DNA from: JAFTYO01 sp045613125
GTDB lineage: Bacteria; Pseudomonadota; Alphaproteobacteria; RF32; CAG-239
Length of the DNA: 64,000 nucleotides
Assembly (NCBI GenBank): GCA_045613125.1
Contig: JAZLAM010000022.1
Location: 1 to 64,000, forward strand
Direction of reading: 5' to 3'
In this document: positions 8,023-17,175 of the stretch, one piece after another
Position numbering within the stretch: the stretch's first letter is position 1
Layout: each line of letters begins with the position of its first letter
The notes under the pieces: model-generated
What the model was told of the DNA's origin: nothing
Databases searched by the model: none
What the model saw: only the letters and a program-made list of their open reading frames with translations
Position numbers and translations under genes: made by a program

Positions 8023-9168
8023 TCAATCTTCTAAGTACAAACTACTCTTTTTGTAGTTGCTTATGGCGTATCTTATAATTACACCGATTATCGCCGCAAC
8101 CGGAACAGCTATCATAAGACCTAAAAAACCCAGTAACACGCCTCCTGCTAACAACGAAAACATAACCCATACAGGATGCAATCCCACTTTATCTCCGACA
8201 AGCTTTGGAGTTAAGAAATTTCCTTCAATAAACTGTCCGATTACGAACACAGCAACTACTTCAATTATTTTTGTGATAGTACCAAATTGGGCAGAAGCTA
8301 ATATAATGCTGATTAAAAATCCTGATATACTACCGATATATGGAATAAAAGATATAATACCAGCCAAAAAACCTACTAACAAACCTAATTCCAAACCTAT
8401 TAACTGAAGACCTAAAGCATAGTAAGATCCTAAAATAAGACACACACTCAGCTGTCCCCTGATAAAGCCTGATAAAGCCCTATCTATTTGCTTAAATTGT
8501 TCTTTAATTGCCGTTTTAGATTTACGAGGCAATAAATTATCAATTTTTTTCACAAATGTATTCCAGTCTCTTAACATATAAAACGCCACGACAGGAGTAA
8601 TCAATAACAACGAAAGCAAATTCATAAGTGCAAAACCATTATTTATAATCCCTTTCAGTAACTTTCCGCTAAATTGCATTCCGCTGGTTAAATTATTTTT
8701 TATCATTTCTGGAAAACTATTAACCTCCAATGATGGAAATGAATTATGTATATCCATCACGACAGGCTCCATACGTTTGATAAACGAAGCAATATATGTA
8801 GGCGCAGCATCAACGAAAAGAGACAACTGTTTATCAATAACACTAAAAACCATAATAAAAGTAGGAACAGCAAATAAAATAACCACGACAAAGACCAAGA
8901 TTGTAGCGATTGTCCTTGATACGCCAAGTTTTTCAAATTTAGTTGCAAGTGGATCAAACAAATAACCCAATATGATACCGGCTATAAACGGAAGCAAAAC
9001 AGATCGCAGAACGTATACACCAATGCAAAACAAAATAAAAATAATCAACCAAACCAAAGTGTTGTTATATTTTGACATTTTGAACGATTTTTTTTCATTT
9101 TTTTTCGAAAACGAGCTTTTTTTGTTAACAAAATTACTCTTTTCTTTTTTTTTCAAAACTTTTTCCAT
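8023..9168 (-). CDS. AI-2E family transporter (PerM/YdiK-like permease)
   Basis: 381-residue inner-membrane protein of the AI-2 exporter/PerM family. After a lysine-rich cytoplasmic N-terminus of about 35 residues come hydrophobic helices starting LVWLIIFILFCIGVYVLRS, then a large soluble loop with GMQFSGKLLKGIINNG, and the family-specific C-terminal helices with PYIGSISGFLISII and GNFLTPKLVGDKVGLHPVWV. It begins 2 nt after the stop of the DUF2066 gene, so translation is probably coupled. Members have been proposed to export signalling molecules or act in Na+/H+ exchange; which applies here is unknown. Confidence 0.88.
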   Translation of the reverse strand: MEKVLKKKEKSNFVNKKSSFSKKNEKKSFKMSKYNNTLVWLIIFILFCIGVYVLRSVLLPFIAGIILGYLFDPLATKFEKLGVSRTIATILVFVVVILFAVPTFIMVFSVIDKQLSLFVDAAPTYIASFIKRMEPVVMDIHNSFPSLEVNSFPEMIKNNLTSGMQFSGKLLKGIINNGFALMNLLSLLLITPVVAFYMLRDWNTFVKKIDNLLPRKSKTAIKEQFKQIDRALSGFIRGQLSVCLILGSYYALGLQLIGLELGLLVGFLAGIISFIPYIGSISGFLISIILASAQFGTITKIIEVVAVFVIGQFIEGNFLTPKLVGDKVGLHPVWVMFSLLAGGVLLGFLGLMIAVPVAAIIGVIIRYAISNYKKSSLYLED

Positions 9169-9170
9169 AT

Positions 9171-10208
9171 TTATAGCCCCTTGTCCATTAGTGTATAAAT
9201 TCCGTTTGTAATTTGTAGATATAATCCATTACGCGCCATAACTTCAATAAGATCATCAATACCTGATGAAAATTCTATAGTAAAAACTGCTTTTCCCAAA
9301 CTAAAAGATTTAAGATACACTTTTTTGACTTGAGCTATATCATTTAATTTTTTTTCTGTTGCAAGCCAATCTGTAATTTTTGTTTCAAAAAACACATCAA
9401 TTTGCCCATCTTGATTTGTCAGAGTTTCTGTTCTGTTTTGTATTAAATACGTCATATTACTGAGAGCCTGATCAATTGCCTTATCAAAAATATTTCCACC
9501 ATTAATGATAAAACTTTTGTGATAATTTTTAGGAAAAGACTTTATACTAACTACCAGCATATCTGATCCTGCTTTTATTGCATTTATAATAAAAATATCT
9601 TCTGCTCCGTTGACAAAACGTAATTTATCGTAAGTATTGTTATCAATGGAATCGATATTTTGCAGATTGATAAGTTCACTATTTTTTTCTGTATTTTGAA
9701 TAATATCAAACTCTATATTTCCGGATTTTATATAACCTTTATCCATCCAAGCTTCACGCCAACTATTTGAATCTTCAAATAAAAGCTTATTTTCTTGTTC
9801 CGTATTGCTATATATCGGAATAATTAAAGCTTTTGAAACAATATCAGAAGTTGTCAGCATATTATTTTCAGCCAAATATTGTTTCAAAAGATTTTCATTT
9901 ATTTTTATATTAAGGTCAGCCCGATATGATGTAGATGTCATTTTTTCAGCAACGACTTCAACTTCTCGAATAAAATGAGAAAGCTGATCATCAGTCAAAT
10001 TATCTAAAGTTTGCACATTTTGAGCAGAAGTCAATCTGGAGCTAACTTTCAAAAAAGCTTCTCTATATGCCTTATTAAGCGCAGTTTTTTTAGCTAAGCC
10101 CGAATTTTGATCTGTAGCTTCAGTGTTTACACCTGCTTCAAAACTTATTTTTGCAGATAAATCAAAAGAAATAAGCAACATAAATATAAAAATATAGAAA
10201 AAACGCAT
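9171..10208 (-). CDS. DUF2066 secreted protein
   Basis: 345-residue exported protein matching DUF2066. A signal peptide is clear: MRFFYIFIFMLLISFDLSAK, with cleavage likely after LSA. The mature part starts with the typical segment (ALNKAYREAFLKVSSRLT) and has DQLSHFIREVEVVAEKM, as in family members. In many proteobacteria a DUF2066 gene sits directly next to an AI-2E permease and a DnaA-like regulator; here the permease follows after 2 nt, and no hda gene is adjacent. Function unknown, likely periplasmic or envelope-associated. Confidence 0.8.
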   Translation of the reverse strand: MRFFYIFIFMLLISFDLSAKISFEAGVNTEATDQNSGLAKKTALNKAYREAFLKVSSRLTSAQNVQTLDNLTDDQLSHFIREVEVVAEKMTSTSYRADLNIKINENLLKQYLAENNMLTTSDIVSKALIIPIYSNTEQENKLLFEDSNSWREAWMDKGYIKSGNIEFDIIQNTEKNSELINLQNIDSIDNNTYDKLRFVNGAEDIFIINAIKAGSDMLVVSIKSFPKNYHKSFIINGGNIFDKAIDQALSNMTYLIQNRTETLTNQDGQIDVFFETKITDWLATEKKLNDIAQVKKVYLKSFSLGKAVFTIEFSSGIDDLIEVMARNGLYLQITNGIYTLMDKGL

Positions 10209-10358
10209 ATTTAAACTAACCCTCTAAACTGTTACATGTTTACCCATTGCGCATACTATTATAAAATCTTGCAAAAATCAAAACTTTTTATAGACATTTG
10301 TATAATATAGTGCTTAATTTTGTTTATCATTAAATTTAGGTGTAAAAGGATATAACTA

Positions 10359-11363
10359 ATGCTTACAAAATATTTAACCGGCATCATGGAACAAGCATCG
10401 AAAAATGTTAAAACCATTGTTTTACCGGAAGGAGAAGATAAAAGAGTGCTAATTGCAGCTCATATAGTCACCAAAGCTAAAGCTGCCAAAATAATTATTT
10501 TGGGCGATAAAGATGAAATTACAGATTTTTATCGTGAAAACAACTGGAGTATGGATGATATCACAATCATAAAACCAGAAACTTCCGAAAAATTGGAAGA
10601 TTATGCAAATCTTTTATATAATTTACGCAAAGAAAAAGGAATGACCGAAGAAGAAGCTCACAAGACAGCTCTTAATTACAATTATTTCGGAACATTAATG
10701 GTAAAATCCGGTGATGCAGATGGTATGGTATCCGGCGCAAATCATTCAACTGCAGATACTGTAAGACCCGCATTGCAGATTATCAAATCTGCCCGTAAAG
10801 ACAGAGGTGTTTCATCATTTTTAATTTTGGTTTCAGGTGATGAACCTTACCTATTGTCAGATTGTGGTGTTGTTATTAATCCGAATGAAAAAGAACTTTC
10901 AGACATTGCTTTAACATCTGCAGAAACAGCAATCCAATTTGGTATTGATCCTAAAGTTGCCATGCTTTCATTTTCCACATACGGATCCGGAAAAGCCGAA
11001 TCGGTTGATAAAGTCAGAAATGCGACTCTGTTAGCACAAGAAGCCCTAAAATCTGACGAATATAAAAACTCAAACATTGAAATTGATGGTGAGTTGCAAG
11101 TTGATGCAGCCCTAGACACTGTTGTTGCTGCAAAAAAAGCACCTCAAAGTCATGTTGCGGGTAAGGCTAAAGTTTTAATATTCCCTAACTTAGAAGCTGG
11201 AAATATTGGTTATAAGCTTTTGCAACGCTTAGGCGGTTGTGAAGCCTATGGACCTATATTGCAAGGATTAAACGCTCCGGTTAATGATCTTTCAAGAGGA
11301 GCATTTGCTGAAGATATTGCGGGTGTTATAGCCATTACATGTTTACAAGCTAATAATAAATAA
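10359..11363 (+). CDS. pta: Phosphate acetyltransferase
   Basis: 334-residue cytoplasmic enzyme interconverting acetyl-CoA and phosphate with acetyl phosphate and CoA. Family motifs are plain: IVLPEGEDKRVL near the N-terminus, KSGDADGMVSGANHSTADTV, and the C-terminal GCEAYGPILQGLNAPVNDLS. The length is that of the short single-domain form without the N-terminal DRTGG regulatory region of E. coli Pta. It has an AAAGGATA ribosome-binding site, and the acetate kinase gene follows after 23 bp, so the two form an operon for ATP generation from acetyl-CoA or for acetate uptake. Confidence 0.95.
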   Translation: MLTKYLTGIMEQASKNVKTIVLPEGEDKRVLIAAHIVTKAKAAKIIILGDKDEITDFYRENNWSMDDITIIKPETSEKLEDYANLLYNLRKEKGMTEEEAHKTALNYNYFGTLMVKSGDADGMVSGANHSTADTVRPALQIIKSARKDRGVSSFLILVSGDEPYLLSDCGVVINPNEKELSDIALTSAETAIQFGIDPKVAMLSFSTYGSGKAESVDKVRNATLLAQEALKSDEYKNSNIEIDGELQVDAALDTVVAAKKAPQSHVAGKAKVLIFPNLEAGNIGYKLLQRLGGCEAYGPILQGLNAPVNDLSRGAFAEDIAGVIAITCLQANNK

Positions 11364-11386
11364 TTTTTTAGAAGGAAATTTTATAA

Positions 11387-12565
11387 ATGAAAAAAATTTT
11401 GGTTTTAAATTCTGGTTCATCTTCATTAAAATATCAACTTTTTAATGTTGAAGGTGAAAATTATGAAGTTGTTGCTAAAGGTGTTGCTGATAGAATCGGT
11501 ATTCACGGATCAAATATTGTTTTAAAATGCGGTAGCAACAAGCAAACAAAAGAGGTTAATCTTCCAACACATACTGAAGCAATTAAAGAAGTTTTGAGCA
11601 TGCTTTTGAGTGGTCCTTTACATGACATGGATGAACTAAGTGCTGTAGGACATCGTGTTGTTCATGGTGGAGAAATTTTTAAATCTTCCGCTTTGGTTAC
11701 TGAACAAGTTAAAAAAGATATTGAAGATTTGGCGGAACTAGCTCCTTTACACAATCCGGCAAATTTACTGGGTATTAAAGCTGTTGAGGAGTTATTGCCA
11801 AATATTCCTCAAGTTGTTGTTTTTGATACAGCTTTCCATCAAACAATGGAAAAAGAAGCATTTTTATATGCTTTACCGACAGAATTATATACTGAACATA
11901 AGATTCGTCGTTATGGTTTTCATGGAACATCACATGCATACGTTGCAACAGAAGCAGCAAAACTTATCGGCAAAAAGGGAAAAATTATCACATGCCATTT
12001 AGGTAACGGAGCTTCAATTTCAGCTGTTGACAACGGCAAATGCATTGATACATCTATGGGCTTCACACCTCTTGCCGGTGTTGTAATGGGTACCAGATCT
12101 GGTGATATTGATCCATATATTCCGCTTCATCTCATGAAAAAATTAAATAAAAATGTTGATGAGGTAAACGCATTAATGAACAAACAAAGCGGAATGTATG
12201 GAGTTTGCGGTTTTTCAGATAACAGAGATGTTGAAAATAACTATTTAGATGGCGAAGAAAAAGCAACAGATGCAATGAATGTTTACATACATAGTTTGTT
12301 GCGTTATATCGGGGGATACATTGCCGTATTAGGTGGTGTTGATGCCATAGTATTTACGGCAGGTGTTGGAGAAAATGGCGCAATTGTACGTAAAATGGTT
12401 GTTGAGCGTTTAGCATATTTAGGTATTGCGCTTAATGAAGAAAACAACAATAAACGTGGTCAAACAATTGAAATTTCAACACCTTCTTCTAAGGTCAAAG
12501 TTTTTGTTATTCCAACAGATGAGGAATTGATGATTGCAAAAGACACTGTTGCTCTGGCTTTCTAA
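11387..12565 (+). CDS. ackA: Acetate kinase
   Basis: 392-residue ASKHA-fold kinase converting acetyl phosphate and ADP to acetate and ATP. Signatures: VLNSGSSSLKYQLF at the N-terminus (phosphate loop), GHRVVHGGE, FDTAFHQTM, RRYGFHGTSH and GNGASISAVDNGK. Full length. It carries an AGAAGGAAA site before the ATG, is second in the pta-ackA operon, and is followed by a strong terminator. The pair implies acetate overflow or a fermentative metabolism. Confidence 0.97.
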   Translation: MKKILVLNSGSSSLKYQLFNVEGENYEVVAKGVADRIGIHGSNIVLKCGSNKQTKEVNLPTHTEAIKEVLSMLLSGPLHDMDELSAVGHRVVHGGEIFKSSALVTEQVKKDIEDLAELAPLHNPANLLGIKAVEELLPNIPQVVVFDTAFHQTMEKEAFLYALPTELYTEHKIRRYGFHGTSHAYVATEAAKLIGKKGKIITCHLGNGASISAVDNGKCIDTSMGFTPLAGVVMGTRSGDIDPYIPLHLMKKLNKNVDEVNALMNKQSGMYGVCGFSDNRDVENNYLDGEEKATDAMNVYIHSLLRYIGGYIAVLGGVDAIVFTAGVGENGAIVRKMVVERLAYLGIALNEENNNKRGQTIEISTPSSKVKVFVIPTDEELMIAKDTVALAF

Positions 12566-12582
12566 TTTTGTACAATATTATA

Positions 12583-12617
12583 AAAAGCCTCTGTTGAAAA
12601 ATACAGAGGCTTTTTTT
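12583..12617 (+). terminator. Terminator of pta-ackA
   Basis: AAAAAGCCTCTGT and ACAGAGGCTTTTTTT arms around a short AT loop. Confidence 0.92.
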
Positions 12618-12744
12618 ATATTTAAAATCATCATTGTGTTAATAAAAAAGAATCGAAATATCTTCTGACATTTTAGAAAAAAATATGGTTAATCTTCAAA
12701 TTAGTTTAAAAATATCCATCATCTAATGCATTGCTGGTTGGTGT

Positions 12745-12795
12745 AATTTAATCGGAAGATCGCTGGACGATTGCTTATCGCAATCGAGCGATGAC
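12745..12795 (-). repeat. Dispersed hairpin repeat, copy 1
   Basis: Core stem CGCT-(gga)-CGATTGC / GCAATCG-AGCG, flanked by AATCGGAAGAT on one side and ATGAC on the other. The same flanks recur around different stems near 23.3-23.6 kb and 29.1-29.3 kb. Confidence 0.75.
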
Positions 12796-12883
12796 TTTAT
12801 TATATTTTATTATATTTTTTAATAAACAAGAATCGCTACAATCTCTTTATTTACAACGCTTTCAGCGATTTTAAACTGCTCGT

Positions 12884-12901
12884 TTTAAACGTACGTTTAA
12901 A
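12884..12901. promoter_or_regulatory. 18-bp perfect palindrome TTTAAACGTACGTTTAAA
   Basis: Perfect dyad of the kind bound by dimeric repressors. Its 12-bp core AAACGTACGTTT recurs at 13016-13027, 129 bp away. It lies in the loop of the AAACTGCT/AGCAGTTT hairpin, so it could instead be part of an RNA structure or terminator. Confidence 0.45.
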
Positions 12902-13135
12902 TCAAGCAGTTTTTTTACTGTTTTCTTAGGACTTCCGTTTTTGCTATCTCTTTGAAAAACAATAAAAAGCAAATTTTAAATTTTGCAAAATTCTCCTTTT
13001 TACACTGCGTTAAAAAAACGTACGTTTAAATTACACTACTAATGTGCTTTGAAAAGCTTGAAACTCAAGCCAAAGCGCTTGGTGAAAATGTTTAGTTTTT
13101 TAGCACTTGTAACGTTACATTTAGGAGACTTAATT

Positions 13136-13753
13136 ATGAAAAAAAATATTTTATTAACTACAACAGCTATGTTGTTATCTGCCATAACATTAAACGCAAA
13201 TGCTGATTCAAACAGTGCTCAACTTCACATAGAAGTAAATATGGTTGAACCATTTGAAATTATAAGAGAAAAATATCTAGGTTTTGGTAAAGTTTTAGCC
13301 AGTGGTCCAAATAAAACCGTGATTGTTACAACAGATGGAAAATTAGACCCTAACTCTACTGCAACAATGTTGTCAAAAGCCACATATCAGAACTATAGCG
13401 ATAAAAATGAGCCTGGAAGCGGTTCGTTTAATGAGGGGTTGTTTCAAATTAAAAACCCGGATCTAACAATAACGGAAGATGATGAAGAGTATTTAAATGC
13501 AGCCTTTAAAGTAAACTTTGCTCATGCTGAAGTTAATCTGGTTGATAGTACAAACGGTACAACATGTGGAACCGTTAGTGATTTTACCACTCGTTTTAAG
13601 CCTTCAGCTGAAGGTGAAATGCATCTTCATGTTGGTGGAACTTTTACAACCGTTAAGATGACCCAAGAGGCACACTGCAGCGGACAAACAACTGTTACAA
13701 TAGTTTTAAATGAAGATGTTATTATTGCAGGAACGAATAGTGATAGTAACTAA
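13136..13753 (+). CDS. Secreted protein resembling DUF4402 family
   Basis: 205-residue exported protein. The start chosen has TAGGAGA 9 nt upstream and opens a clean signal peptide (KKNILLTTTAMLLSAITLNA, cleavage after NADS or NANA). The mature part is beta-rich with a glycine-containing C-terminal HLHVGGTFTTVKM and an alternating final strand TTVTIVLNEDVII, which resembles the DUF4402 pattern (conserved V-GGTL block, terminal V-V-V strand). Two cysteines near residues 156 and 188 could form a disulphide. Monocistronic between palindromic operator-like DNA and a strong terminator. Function unknown; a periplasmic or surface role is likely. Confidence 0.65.
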   Translation: MKKNILLTTTAMLLSAITLNANADSNSAQLHIEVNMVEPFEIIREKYLGFGKVLASGPNKTVIVTTDGKLDPNSTATMLSKATYQNYSDKNEPGSGSFNEGLFQIKNPDLTITEDDEEYLNAAFKVNFAHAEVNLVDSTNGTTCGTVSDFTTRFKPSAEGEMHLHVGGTFTTVKMTQEAHCSGQTTVTIVLNEDVIIAGTNSDSN

Positions 13754-13777
13754 TTCTTAATCAGATAGATTACCGAC

Positions 13778-13813
13778 AAAAACCTCCACCGATTGTGTCG
13801 GTGGAGGTTTTTA
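13778..13813 (+). terminator. Intrinsic terminator
   Basis: AAAACCTCCACCG and CGGTGGAGGTTTTT arms; T-rich on the plus side. Confidence 0.9.
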
Positions 13814-13856
13814 TAATACCATCACGGCTAAGACAAAGGGAGTTTTGTATTACATC

Positions 13857-14507
13857 TTATTTATAAGAATCGGCAGGGCCTTGGAAAATAATATGTTTTT
13901 TATCTGAAGACATTTTATTTAAAGCATCTATCAATTTTTGGTTATACGGAAACTCTTTTGTTTTTTGAAAGACCAAAGTATCTTTTAAATATTGTTCATA
14001 TATAGTTGTATATTCAGGAAACCCCGGTTGCGATTTTTCATAAGTCGGAAGTTTTATCCCCTCCTCTCTTGATGCAACTTCTTTAATTTCAGGTTGAGTT
14101 TTCGTTTCAACTACAGGAGCAACTCCTTCTGTCGAAGAAGTATTATGAATAAAGTTATTCTTTTGTTCCTTTATTTGACTACTTTTTATAACAGAAGGAT
14201 GATTTTCAATAGTTATCTCATCTTTTGCTACATGCTCGGATACGGGAATTTCAACTTTTGTGTATGTAGGAACAAAAACCCCATCAACCAAAACATATTT
14301 TACTTCATACAAAGTATTCTGTTGCCTCACAACAGACTGAACATCTTGCTGTACAACAGGTGGTAAATTTTCATAATGTGGAGCCGTTTCCTGAGATGGG
14401 ATAAAAAACGATGCTTCTTGGTCTTGACGCTGAAAATTTTGCGCAAAAACACACAGAGGAAAATAAACGCTTGTTAAAAGTATGGTAAAAAATTTCAAAT
14501 TTTTCAT
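13857..14507 (-). CDS. Hypothetical secreted protein
   Basis: 216 residues with a signal peptide (FFTILLTSVYFPLCVFA, cleavage before QNFQRQ). The mature chain is low-complexity and proline/glutamate/glutamine-rich, with a short ordered segment YEVKYVLVDGVFVPTYTKVE, which could be a beta-hairpin. No catalytic motif. It is divergent from the HExxH protein gene, with 42 bp between the two start codons. I do not recognise a family. Confidence 0.6.
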   Translation of the reverse strand: MKNLKFFTILLTSVYFPLCVFAQNFQRQDQEASFFIPSQETAPHYENLPPVVQQDVQSVVRQQNTLYEVKYVLVDGVFVPTYTKVEIPVSEHVAKDEITIENHPSVIKSSQIKEQKNNFIHNTSSTEGVAPVVETKTQPEIKEVASREEGIKLPTYEKSQPGFPEYTTIYEQYLKDTLVFQKTKEFPYNQKLIDALNKMSSDKKHIIFQGPADSYK

Positions 14508-14549
14508 AATATTAACTCTAAATTGATAATTCTACGATATTATTGTATC

Positions 14550-15245
14550 ATGAAAAAAGTTTTTTACATAGTGTTTTTTACAAATTTAACATTTTTTTCA
14601 TCACTAGCAAGAGCTAATGATGCTGAGCAAGCTTGTATCCAAGCCATGACAGTACCTGAAATTACAATCAGCACATCTTATGGAAATTTGCAATACGATC
14701 ATAGTAAAAGCAGACGTTCGATTACCAGATTGCATTTGAGCAGAAATAAATCTGGAACATTGTTTAAAAATTTGTTGAACGGATTATCAACTTTTGAACA
14801 TTCTATTAATTTTAGTGCAAAACTCACAAAACACACATTACCATCAGGTATTACATGCGTTTATCCGTCATCTGTAACTTTGCATTTTGGCACTGGGGAA
14901 GACCCTGTAATTTATGTTGCTCGAGAATATGAAGAAGATACTTGTATGTATAAACTTGTTTTACGCCATGAACAGATACATCAACAAATTAATCAGTCTG
15001 TTTTAGAGCATTATTTACCGATGATAAAACAAAAATTTTTAGAGGTTGTAAAAAATAATGTCGTTGTAAGTAAGGATTACAACATCAGCTTTGCGGTAGC
15101 CCAAGAAGAACTTAAAGAAAAATATCTTACAATATTGAATCCGCTTTTGGAAGAAATCAAAGACAAGACAAAAGCAGAGCAAAACAAACTTGATCGAGCA
15201 GAAAACTATGATTATGAAACTGCAATTTGCAGAGAAACCGATTAA
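14550..15245 (+). CDS. Secreted HExxH protein, DUF922-like
   Basis: 231 residues starting MKKVFYIVFFTNLTFFSSLA, a typical signal peptide cleaved before NDAEQ. The segment LVLRHEQIHQQINQ carries HEQIH, a zinc-ligand HExxH motif, near residue 151, preceded by strands (VTLHFGTGEDPVIYV). This arrangement resembles DUF922, a family of secreted zincin-like proteins. Four cysteines may form disulphides in the periplasm. An in-frame ATG 27 nt upstream is less likely because it would extend the signal peptide. Family assignment is tentative; proteolytic activity is inferred only from the motif. Confidence 0.6.
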   Translation: MKKVFYIVFFTNLTFFSSLARANDAEQACIQAMTVPEITISTSYGNLQYDHSKSRRSITRLHLSRNKSGTLFKNLLNGLSTFEHSINFSAKLTKHTLPSGITCVYPSSVTLHFGTGEDPVIYVAREYEEDTCMYKLVLRHEQIHQQINQSVLEHYLPMIKQKFLEVVKNNVVVSKDYNISFAVAQEELKEKYLTILNPLLEEIKDKTKAEQNKLDRAENYDYETAICRETD

Positions 15246-15248
15246 GAT

Positions 15249-15923
15249 TTATATATTTTTACAATCAATCAGATCATCAACACACTCAATTACACCTTTG
15301 TATGCCGTATCAATATAAGTTTTGTCTTTTGCAGAATTTTCTCGGTAAAAAATTCTGACTGTAGTCATACCAACTTCTTTAGCAAATTCCAAGTTTGAAT
15401 AACTGTCATCAACAAAAATACAATCATGAGGATCAAAACCTATTTTTTTGCAATATTGTTTATACACCTCAGCATTTTCATTCTTTTTATATACTCCAAA
15501 ATCTTCAACAGAATAAAAACGATCTTTAAAAATTTCATACAAACCGATGTGTTTTAAAATTTTTTCCGAAGCAAACCGATTGCTTGCTGTAAAAATATAT
15601 TGTTCAAAAGGTATTTTTTTTATCTTATCAACTAAACCTTGATAAGGTTCAATCAGATGAACCGGTTTACGGTTAAAATAATGCTTGAATAAATCTTTAG
15701 GAGCAATATTGTGGTTTTGATAAAAATATTCACCTCCGTCACGATAAACGCGATAAGATTCTTTAACTAAGTCTTTGCAATCTTCCACACTCATAGGCAC
15801 ACCTAAATCTAAAACCAAAGCCTCAGCCATTGCCATATCCAACCTATCAGCAAATTCAGGTGTTATACGATATAAGGTGTTATCCAAATCCCAAATTATT
15901 GCTTTTTTATTTTTAAACACCAC
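15249..15923 (-). CDS. HAD-superfamily hydrolase (pyrimidine 5'-nucleotidase type)
   Basis: 224-residue haloacid-dehalogenase-fold phosphatase. Motif I is WDLDNTLY with nucleophile Asp12 and acid Asp14; motif II is IFTASN; the late motif IFVDDSYSNLEFA supplies the Mg2+-binding aspartates. The layout with a helical cap between motifs I and II is that of SDT1/pyrimidine 5'-nucleotidases, common in alphaproteobacteria. Convergent, 3 bp from the end of the HExxH protein gene. It probably dephosphorylates a nucleotide monophosphate; the substrate is inferred from family only. Confidence 0.85.
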   Translation of the reverse strand: MVFKNKKAIIWDLDNTLYRITPEFADRLDMAMAEALVLDLGVPMSVEDCKDLVKESYRVYRDGGEYFYQNHNIAPKDLFKHYFNRKPVHLIEPYQGLVDKIKKIPFEQYIFTASNRFASEKILKHIGLYEIFKDRFYSVEDFGVYKKNENAEVYKQYCKKIGFDPHDCIFVDDSYSNLEFAKEVGMTTVRIFYRENSAKDKTYIDTAYKGVIECVDDLIDCKNI

Positions 15924-16108
15924 ATCTCTCCATATTATTTAATACAAACATATTAAGGATATCACATTTATACTATCCGTCAAGGAATGTTTTGAATTTG
16001 CAAGCATAAAATATTGTGTTTATTTTCATCTTTTTTATCCCTATTAAGACTTATTTTAGATATTAATGATTATAATTTTCCAAAATATGTTTTTAGAAAG
16101 GATATGTT

Positions 16109-17164
16109 ATGTTTTTAAATCTAGGTGGGATTGAGTTATCTGTTTTAACCCGAGCCTTTATTGCTTTTTTCCTTCCCTTTGTTTTATTTTTAATTTTTGG
16201 TAATAGCTTTATCAGATTTTTACAAAAACATCAACAACACGGGCAACCTATCAGAGATGATGGCCCTCAGTCACATGTAGCAACAAAACAAGGAACCCCC
16301 ACCATGGGAGGATTACTAATTTTGTTTTTATCAATGCTGTCAATATTGATGTTTGCAAATATAACGTATCATTTTGTGTGGGTAAGCCTTTTGGTCTTAT
16401 TGATGTTTGGAATAGCTGGTTTCGTCGATGACTATATAAAAGTAAGCAAACAAACACCAAACGCTTTAACTGCAAAGGCAAAACTTTTTGTGCAGTTTAT
16501 GACGGCCGTAATAGCTGTTACAATTGTTACAGCAGCGACTCCATCAGCTTCCTCAACAATCATCTTTATCCCTTACATTAAAGCTATTTTGAATTTATCT
16601 TGGCTTTATATTCCTTTTGCCGTGATTGTTATATCTGGCACATCTAACGCAGTTAATTTAACAGATGGATTAGATGGGTTAGCTAGCGGATTGTTGATTA
16701 TGGCCTTTATATTTTTTAGCATAGTTGCTTACATCGCCGGTTCTGATCTTGCAACAGTTTTTTCCTTTATTTACATTCCAAGAAGTTCAGAAATGTGTAT
16801 CGTTTGCTCGGCAGTAGCCGGTGCTTGTTTGGGATTTTTATGGTTTAATGCACCTAAAGCAAAAATTTTCATGGGTGATACAGGTTCATTAGCTTTAGGA
16901 GCTCTTTTAGGGTTAGTTTCCGTTATCTTAAAGCAAGAAATTTTACTTGCAATTGTAGGTGGAATATTTGTTGTAGAAACACTTTCTGTAATGATACAAA
17001 TTTTTTGGTATAAAAAAACAGGTAAAAGATTTTTCAAAATGGCTCCAATACATCATCATTTTGAGCAGCTTGGGTGGAAAGAAACAACGGTTGTAACTCG
17101 TTTTTGGATTATAGGTTTTGTTTTAACTCTTGTGGGCTTAACTGCTTTAATAAATTTCAACTAA
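16109..17164 (+). CDS. mraY: Phospho-N-acetylmuramoyl-pentapeptide transferase
   Basis: 351-residue integral membrane enzyme that joins UDP-MurNAc-pentapeptide to undecaprenyl phosphate, giving lipid I. Motifs: GTPTMGGLL, the aspartate-rich FVDDYIK, NLTDGLDGLASGL, FMGDTGSLALG, and the histidine cluster APIHHHFEQLGW. About ten transmembrane helices. AGAAAGGA upstream of the ATG. First gene of the division cluster, 11 bp before ftsW; in most proteobacteria murD would lie between the two. Confidence 0.96.
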   Translation: MFLNLGGIELSVLTRAFIAFFLPFVLFLIFGNSFIRFLQKHQQHGQPIRDDGPQSHVATKQGTPTMGGLLILFLSMLSILMFANITYHFVWVSLLVLLMFGIAGFVDDYIKVSKQTPNALTAKAKLFVQFMTAVIAVTIVTAATPSASSTIIFIPYIKAILNLSWLYIPFAVIVISGTSNAVNLTDGLDGLASGLLIMAFIFFSIVAYIAGSDLATVFSFIYIPRSSEMCIVCSAVAGACLGFLWFNAPKAKIFMGDTGSLALGALLGLVSVILKQEILLAIVGGIFVVETLSVMIQIFWYKKTGKRFFKMAPIHHHFEQLGWKETTVVTRFWIIGFVLTLVGLTALINFN

Positions 17165-17175
17165 GGAGTGATTAA

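Larger units (their letters stand above)
12618..13135. other. 518-bp non-coding region rich in palindromes
   Basis: I find no convincing gene here. It holds one copy of the dispersed hairpin repeat (12745-12795), a terminator-like hairpin whose arms are AAACTGCT and AGCAGTTT (12872-12911), and two copies of AAACGTACGTTT (12887-12898 inside an 18-bp palindrome, and 13016-13027). A further 12-bp palindrome TGTAACGTTACA (13108-13119) ends 16 nt before the ATG of the secreted protein gene downstream. A reading frame opening at 13049 enters that gene in frame but adds an unconserved stretch ahead of its signal peptide. Confidence 0.6.

Noticed and set aside
12840..12911. Riboswitch before the secreted protein
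   Set aside because: The region forms simple hairpins and palindromes but no known aptamer core.
13049..13135. Earlier start for the secreted protein at 13136
   Set aside because: It would put 29 unusual residues before a perfect signal peptide and ignores the TAGGAGA site.
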